From Cytidiella melzeri (taxonomy: Eukaryota > Basidiomycota > Agaricomycetes > Polyporales > Irpicaceae), in the NCBI GenBank assembly GCA_022592445.1, contig JABYQR010000399.1:1-39556 (forward strand): a DNA stretch of 39,556 bases. The letters are read 5' to 3'. The translations under genes were made by a program, and so were the position numbers. Shown one piece after another: positions 34,247 to 39,556 of this stretch (positions are counted from its first letter, which is position 1; every line of letters begins with the position of its first letter). The notes beneath the pieces were generated by a model. The model searched no databases and was not told the DNA's origin. It saw only the letters and a list, made by a program, of their open reading frames with translations.

Positions 34247-37200
34247 ATGCCAAGTGAATCAGAATATTCTCATTTGCCCTGCTACGGGTTACATCATTTC
34301 TACGACAAACTCGACTTTTGTGATCGGCATAGAGATCCTACGGATCCGGACAGTCTATGGGAGGTCTGCCAAACCTCGCCCTGTCCAAATCGCTATAACC
34401 GTGTACCAAGAACATCCCTCCTTTCGGATTGGCACACGGATACAGATCCCGATCAAGTTTCACGAATACAGCGTAACGCTTCGACGTCGAGACTACCCAC
34501 GCAAGGACGACCAAACTCAGGAAGTACGGCACCAGTAACCCAACCAGGCACCAGCCAGCAGCATCCGCAACCGCAACCTTCGGTACCACCACCCGTCCCC
34601 CAAAATCCACCCTCAACGACACGATCCATGGCTTCCGGCATTTTCAAAGCGTTCGCCGATGTGCCTAAGCTAACCTCGGATGGATCTAATTACCAGATCT
34701 GGTCCGAGCGCGCTACTATCGTCGCAATGGGATGTGGGGTGGGAGATTATCTCACGCAGGCTGCGCCTGCGACCGCTGCCACGGACAAGAACGCGCTACG
34801 GGCAGCTATTATGAACAAGCTGCCCGACTCCATCTTCCTTACGGTCAAAGCAAAGACCGAACCACACGAAGTCATGGAGGCTCTGAAGGCACGTTTCGGC
34901 ATGAGCACGGCCATCACTCAGGCTTCGTCGCTTGAACGTCTATACACAATCAAGTGTACTGATCAGAAGAAGATCCAATCGCATCTCGATGATCTTATTC
35001 AAGTCAAAGACAAGCTTGCCGAGCAAAACGTCGTCGTGAGCGAAGAAAATTTCCTGTCCGCCATCATTTCCTCCATACCACCTGGGTACAAGCCTGTTGT
35101 TGTGGCTTACGAGAATTCCATTCGCGTTTACAATTCTACTGTCGCTGCCGCATCCCATAAGAAACTCGACTCCAACGAGCTGATCAACCTCCTTCGGATC
35201 GAGGCGCAGTCGCGCGCCATTACGGCTGGCGCTAATACTGGCGCCACTCGCTCCAAAAAGGAGGAATCAGCAAATTCTGCGAACCAAACCCAAAAAGGAA
35301 ACGGTTCTGGTCGAGGCCGAGGCCGAGGCCGAGGGCGCGGAAATGGACGCGGTAATTCCTCCCGTGGAAACTCGAAAGCTTCTTCGTCCTCGGGAGGCAA
35401 CGCCGATGACGTTACATGTTATCGTTGCGGCGGCAAGGGGCATAAGGTCCCACAATGCCCGTCTTCTGCTACTGTCAAGCAGAAAGCCACTGAGCGCGCG
35501 AACTCAGCAAAAGCGGACGATCAAAGCGTGAAGCCAGCCGAGACTGCCGCAAGCGCCCATGACACTCAGTACGAGGACGGCTGGAGCGCTGTTCTCTGGG
35601 AGGAACAAGAAGTAATCGAGATTGATTGCTCCGATCTAGTGGACAGCGATACTCCGTTCGCTTGTGCCACAATTACAGAAGTATCGGAAGACCAACCGCC
35701 TCCCATGGAGATCTACGATTCCGCAGCAACCAGCCACATGACGCCGTATCGCGATCTCCTTGAAAATTACAAGGAGATACGCTCACGCTCGATCCGCGCC
35801 GCCAACTCCCAGACGTTCCAAGCCATTGGTATGGGGAACATGCGCGTTACCGCACCCAATGGAAATAGCCGCACTTCGTACCTTCTCAAGGATGTGCTAT
35901 ATGCGCCTTCAATGTCCGCGACCCTTATTTCACTAGGGAAACTAGACGACGCGGGCTTGCACATTTCCTTTTGGAAAGGGTCATGCCTCATACGACAGGG
36001 CCTACGTGGTGCCATTGTAGCCGAAATTCCAAAGGTGGATGGTCTGTACCGTGTTATACACGAAGACCGCGCTTTTTCTGTCACAACACCTGGCATCTCA
36101 CTTTTCGAGCTACACTGCAGGCTAGGCCACGTCTCATACACTTATTTGAAGCGCATGCTGAAAGACGGCTCCATTGTTGGAGTAACTGTGGACCCGGAGC
36201 GTTACACGGAGATAGAGTGCGACGCGTGCCTGAGATCCAAAGCCACACGCAAGCCGATAGCTTCTGTTCGGTCATCCCCCCGTGCCGAGCGCTTTGGCGA
36301 TCTTATACACATGGATCTCTGGGGTCCGGCAAATGTGCAGACTATACATCACGCGCTCTACACCTTTGTCATGTTGGATGATGCGACATCCTGGCTGGAA
36401 TCTCCCACGATGAAATCGAAAGACGAAGCTTTTGCCAAGTACGTCTCCTACGATCAGGCCTTAGACACTCAGTACGGCGTGCGAATCAAATGCGCACATT
36501 CTGATCGAGGCGGGGAATTCCTTTCGGACAACATGACAGCTTACATGGATCTCCGTGGCACTCAGCGAAAACTCACGGTGCACGACACTCCCGAGCACAA
36601 CGGCGCAGCTGAGCGCTGCCATCGCACAATTTTCAACGCCGTTCGAGCCATGCTTCGTTCTTCTGGCTTACCGCGCACGTTATGGGGTTTTGCGCACGCT
36701 TATGCAGTATACCTATTCAATAGAACTGCGAGACGCGCCATTGGCTATAAAACCCCGTATGAGGCACGCTTCCATAAGCCGCCGAATGTAAGTGACCTAC
36801 GGTCATTTGGCGCAATCTGCTATGTGCGCAAGCAGACCCATACTCCGAAGCTCAATGATCGAGCTGATGATGGAAGATGGCTTGGCCCTGATGCAACATC
36901 CAATGGCTACTGGATCTATTGGCCTTCTACGAAACGCGCTACGGTCGAACGCAACATCATTTTCTCCGAGCGGGAGATTCCTCTCGTTGAGGGGGAGTCA
37001 CCAGACATTGAGCTAGAACACGTCACCGAGAAAATCTCCGACTCTCCATCTCCAACGCTCATTCATCCAGATGAAACCGTGGAAGTTCCATCAGACGTCG
37101 TTGTCCCCCCTGAGGTGATCGAAAACACGCCTGGCACGCGTAATCGAAAACCCTCTGCGAAGATTAGAGCGATCCTCGAAGGAAAGGCGATCACTGGCGA

Positions 37201-38845
37201 TGAATTGGACGAGTCCGAGGAAACACTCACCGCGAATATGGTGCATGTCATGTCAGACGTTGCATCCGCGGATCCTCGCACGGTTGCTGAAGCCATGAAA
37301 CGACCCAATTGGCCCGCGATCAAAGCGTCTATGGACGATGAAATCTCACGGCTTGAGGCCCGAAAATCTTGGGAGTATGTTGACCCACCTACAGAAGCAA
37401 ATGTCATAAATTGCAAGTGGGTCTTTCGCACCAAACGAGATGAACACGGCAACGAAACATCGCAGAGATCCCGATTGGTGGCGCGAGGAGACACCCAGGT
37501 ACACGGCGTCGACTACCAAGCGGACGACACATTTGCACCTGTGGCCAAGATGTCATCTATTCGATCAATCCTTGCACTAGCCGCAAAAGCAGACTATGAA
37601 GTTCACCAGATCGACGTCAAATCTGCTTACCTCTACGGACGTCTCGAGGAAAATGAGACCATCTACATGAAACCTCCTCCGGGCGTCGAGCTAAAAGGTA
37701 TCAAGCCGAATCAGGTTCTCAAGTTGCGAGCGTGCCTTTACGGACTGAAACAGGCCGGACGTCGGTGGGCGAAGATGTTGAGAAAACACATGGAAGACAT
37801 CGGACTCACACGATCTCAACACGACCACGCCGTGTATTACCGCCACCTACCGGACGGACACATCATTGTAGTCTTCGTTCATGTGGACGACATGTCCTTG
37901 GTATCACCGGACGAAAAACGCACCACCGTACTCAAAGACAAGATTCGGTCCCATGTCGAGATTGTAGACTCCGGCCCTATCAGGTGGATGCTAGGGATTG
38001 AGATTCAGAGGAACCGAGACACGCGTACTATTACGCTGTCTCAGGGTGCGTACATTGATCAAATTCTCGATCGATACGGGTTCACAGACATCAAACCACT
38101 CGCACTGCCACTCGACCCTAACGTCACGCTGTCCAAGGAGCAATGTCCATCTACTCCTATCGACATCGCCGCTATGCGCAACAAACCCTATCGAGAGGCT
38201 CTCGGCGCACTCATGTACATTTCCGTTGCTACGCGTCCTGATATCACTTACGCCGTCTCACAGCTTGCGCGATTCGGCGAGAACCCAGGTCTCACTCATT
38301 GGACCGCCCTCAAGCGTGTATACGCTTACCTCAAAAAGACACGGGACTTGCGACTCACTCTTGGCGGAACGGACGACGTCCCTTTACACGGATACTCCGA
38401 TGCGGACGGTATGTCCAACGACGATCGACATGCCATCTCCGGATACGTATTTCTCATCGGAGGAGCCGTATCGTGGTCCTCCAAACGTCAAGAGATTGTC
38501 TCTCTCTCGACCACAGAGGCCGAGTATGTGGCTCTCACTCACGCCACAAAGGAGGCCATTTGGCTTCGCAACTTCCTTATCGAAATCTACCGCGCACCTC
38601 CAGACCCTATCGAACTCCGAGGCGATAACCAAGGGTCCATCGCTCTTGCCCGAGACGACAAGTTCCACGCGCGAACAAAACACATCGACATTCGTTTCCA
38701 TTTCATCCGCTACGCTGTTGAAGAACAAAAAGTCAAGCTTGTCTATTGTCCCACTGAAGACATGACGGCCGACATTCTCACCAAAGCACTTCCATCCATG
38801 AAGGCCAAGCATTTCGCCGCGTCCATGGGACTCTCGCAAGCTTGA
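34247..38845 (+). CDS. Copia Gag-Pol polyprotein, intact single frame
   Basis: Up to 1,532 codons. Gag domain from about residue 128, an Arg/Gly-rich run near 350-375, and a zinc knuckle CYRCGGKGHKVPQC at 391-404. Protease IYDSAATSH has Asp about 491 (DSA in place of the usual D-S/T-G). Pre-integrase zinc region with CDACLRSK. Integrase D690, D753 and E789 (D-D-35-E spacing, NGAAER). Reverse transcriptase QIDVKSAYL (D1123) and VHVDDM (D1214-D1215). RNase H YSDADG (D1385), STTEAEYVAL and KHIDIRFHFIR. No stop or frameshift. The Met at 34628 (ccATGG context, MASGIFKAFADVPKL) is a typical Gag start, and the 127-residue Pro/Gln-rich extension from 34247 is unusual, so the shorter 1,405-residue product is equally likely. 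It makes virus-like particles and copies the element. Confidence 0.93.
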   Translation: MPSESEYSHLPCYGLHHFYDKLDFCDRHRDPTDPDSLWEVCQTSPCPNRYNRVPRTSLLSDWHTDTDPDQVSRIQRNASTSRLPTQGRPNSGSTAPVTQPGTSQQHPQPQPSVPPPVPQNPPSTTRSMASGIFKAFADVPKLTSDGSNYQIWSERATIVAMGCGVGDYLTQAAPATAATDKNALRAAIMNKLPDSIFLTVKAKTEPHEVMEALKARFGMSTAITQASSLERLYTIKCTDQKKIQSHLDDLIQVKDKLAEQNVVVSEENFLSAIISSIPPGYKPVVVAYENSIRVYNSTVAAASHKKLDSNELINLLRIEAQSRAITAGANTGATRSKKEESANSANQTQKGNGSGRGRGRGRGRGNGRGNSSRGNSKASSSSGGNADDVTCYRCGGKGHKVPQCPSSATVKQKATERANSAKADDQSVKPAETAASAHDTQYEDGWSAVLWEEQEVIEIDCSDLVDSDTPFACATITEVSEDQPPPMEIYDSAATSHMTPYRDLLENYKEIRSRSIRAANSQTFQAIGMGNMRVTAPNGNSRTSYLLKDVLYAPSMSATLISLGKLDDAGLHISFWKGSCLIRQGLRGAIVAEIPKVDGLYRVIHEDRAFSVTTPGISLFELHCRLGHVSYTYLKRMLKDGSIVGVTVDPERYTEIECDACLRSKATRKPIASVRSSPRAERFGDLIHMDLWGPANVQTIHHALYTFVMLDDATSWLESPTMKSKDEAFAKYVSYDQALDTQYGVRIKCAHSDRGGEFLSDNMTAYMDLRGTQRKLTVHDTPEHNGAAERCHRTIFNAVRAMLRSSGLPRTLWGFAHAYAVYLFNRTARRAIGYKTPYEARFHKPPNVSDLRSFGAICYVRKQTHTPKLNDRADDGRWLGPDATSNGYWIYWPSTKRATVERNIIFSEREIPLVEGESPDIELEHVTEKISDSPSPTLIHPDETVEVPSDVVVPPEVIENTPGTRNRKPSAKIRAILEGKAITGDELDESEETLTANMVHVMSDVASADPRTVAEAMKRPNWPAIKASMDDEISRLEARKSWEYVDPPTEANVINCKWVFRTKRDEHGNETSQRSRLVARGDTQVHGVDYQADDTFAPVAKMSSIRSILALAAKADYEVHQIDVKSAYLYGRLEENETIYMKPPPGVELKGIKPNQVLKLRACLYGLKQAGRRWAKMLRKHMEDIGLTRSQHDHAVYYRHLPDGHIIVVFVHVDDMSLVSPDEKRTTVLKDKIRSHVEIVDSGPIRWMLGIEIQRNRDTRTITLSQGAYIDQILDRYGFTDIKPLALPLDPNVTLSKEQCPSTPIDIAAMRNKPYREALGALMYISVATRPDITYAVSQLARFGENPGLTHWTALKRVYAYLKKTRDLRLTLGGTDDVPLHGYSDADGMSNDDRHAISGYVFLIGGAVSWSSKRQEIVSLSTTEAEYVALTHATKEAIWLRNFLIEIYRAPPDPIELRGDNQGSIALARDDKFHARTKHIDIRFHFIRYAVEEQKVKLVYCPTEDMTADILTKALPSMKAKHFAASMGLSQA

Positions 38846-38852
38846 GGGGGAG
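38844..38852 (+). other. Polypurine tract of copia element
   Basis: GAGGGGGAG directly before the 3' LTR, overlapping the last two bases of the Gag-Pol stop codon. This is the expected site of plus-strand DNA priming. Confidence 0.85.
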
Positions 38853-39343
38853 TGTTGAATATTTATGTTTCCGCTGATGTGATTTGTTTCCTTTTCTCGT
38901 ATGCCTCCGTCGGGCTATGTTTTATTTCGTTCCATTAGTCTCTTTGTTTTCTTCCGCTCTCACAGCTTGCTGGTCATACACGTTCCACTCGCACAGCTCG
39001 CTACTCATACACGTTCCATTATTTATCTACGTTACGGACTTGTTTGAACCGCCTCGCTACGGACAACTTATATACGAGCACATTAGGTAGCAAACACCTC
39101 AGAGTCTTCGACCTATCTCTGAGGTGTAAGTACTCTATCGGACTCCGTCTTCCCACATGTACTCATATTGCCTTGTAGTTGACACGTCGTGTCTATAGGT
39201 AATTCTATAAGAGTCTTCGACCTATCTCTGAGGTTTGACACGTCGTGTCTATAGGTCAATCCACGCAAGCTCTCCGATTGGTCCGTTAGAACCCAGCGTG
39301 CTTAGACGCCCTGCGCCACGAAGTTCACGTACGAACTTCTATA
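38853..39343 (+). repeat. 3' LTR of copia element (491 bp)
   Basis: By-eye identical to the 5' LTR, offset by exactly 5,150 bp. It serves as terminator for the upstream element and, given what follows, also as the 5' LTR of a second internal region. Confidence 0.85.
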
Positions 39344-39556
39344 GGTTATGAGCCCCGAGAGGCTCTAACCCTCTCGGATTTTCAGGACCATATCGTATGC
39401 CAAGTGAATCAGAATATTCTCATTTGCCCTGCTACGGGTTACATCATTTCTACGACAAACTCGACTTTTGTGATCGGCATAGAGATCCTACGGATCCGGA
39501 CAGTCTATGGGAGGTCTGCCAAACCTCGCCCTGTCCAAATCGCTATAACCTGTACC
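39344..39556 (+). mobile_element. Start of a second copia internal region, cut by window end
   Basis: Matches 34194-34406: primer-binding site, hairpin, and the ATG with the first codons of the long frame (MPSESEYSHL). It is identical up to 39550; then one G is missing (accTGTACC against accGTGTACC), six bases from the window end. So the 3' LTR is followed by another copy of the element rather than host DNA. Confidence 0.85.

Larger units (their letters stand above)
33703..39343 (+). mobile_element. Ty1/copia LTR retrotransposon, full length
   Basis: LTR, primer-binding site, one Gag-Pol frame, polypurine tract and LTR are all present in order. The integrase lies before the reverse transcriptase, which defines Ty1/copia. 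The LTRs look identical by eye over 491 bp, so insertion is recent. In units 1 and 2 the empty site reads ctagtgtacgtgtac; here ctagtgta is followed by the LTR start TGTTGAA, so the 5-bp target duplication should be gtgta. It is not found after the 3' LTR, where copia internal sequence resumes instead. Confidence 0.93.

Noticed and set aside
38384..38839. 151-codon minus-strand ORF within the copia RNase H region
   Set aside because: Antisense shadow of a conserved coding domain; no family motif of its own.
39541..39556. tgtacc at the window end as a possible target-site duplication and return to host DNA
   Set aside because: The expected duplication is gtgta followed by cgtgtac. The preceding 207 bases are copia internal sequence, so a one-base gap in a second copia copy fits better.
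1..39556. CRISPR arrays, riboswitches, Shine-Dalgarno sites, operons
   Set aside because: The genome is clearly eukaryotic (spliceosomal introns, fungal gene families); no short regularly spaced repeats were seen.

Overview
The window looks like an Agaricomycete (mushroom-forming basidiomycete) genome. It carries short GT...AG introns of about 50-60 nt with CTRAY-like branch points, a Plavaka DNA transposase (a family typical of Agaricomycetes), NACHT-WD40 STAND receptors of the type expanded in these fungi, and a Ty1/copia LTR retrotransposon. No prokaryotic features, tRNA, rRNA or CRISPR were seen.

Layout. (1) 1-2989: the 3' part of a Plavaka transposase gene with one frameshift, cut by the left edge of the window. 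(2) 3171-33702: a tandem array of one unit, about 12.1-12.3 kb long, present three times (starting at 3171, 15278 and 27580). Each full unit holds a plus-strand STAND/NLR-type gene (N-terminal helical domain resembling the fungal MLKL/HeLo-like class, NACHT, WD40 repeats, conserved C-terminal tail), then minus-strand relics of a cyclin-like gene and of a small membrane-protein-like gene. Inside the same unit lies an older, diverged and collapsed second copy: an NLR 3'-end relic plus second copies of the two minus-strand genes. The array therefore records at least two rounds of amplification: an ancestral duplication, loss of one NLR, then triplication of the resulting dimer. NLR copies 1 and 2 are broken by several small, mostly single-base losses. 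Copy 3 is open from start to stop once plausible introns are removed (about 1,416 aa). (3) 33703-39343: a copia element with 491-bp LTRs that look identical by eye and one intact Gag-Pol frame. It is inserted in sense orientation 4 bp downstream of the copy 3 stop codon. (4) 39344-39556: after the 3' LTR the sequence does not return to host DNA. It enters the internal region of copia again, so the element is part of a tandem LTR-internal-LTR-internal arrangement or the contig ends in a repeat artefact.

How the genes may work together. By family knowledge, NACHT-WD40 proteins sense ligands with the WD40 propeller, oligomerise through NACHT and signal through the N-terminal domain. In fungi this can mean non-self recognition and cell death. 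The three paralogs are nearly identical over most of their length, yet differ by two- and three-base codon replacements at positions expected on one face of the propeller. They also show mosaic identity tracts that suggest gene conversion. The window is best read as a diversifying receptor cluster, with one apparently intact member and two eroded reservoirs, recently hit by a retrotransposon.
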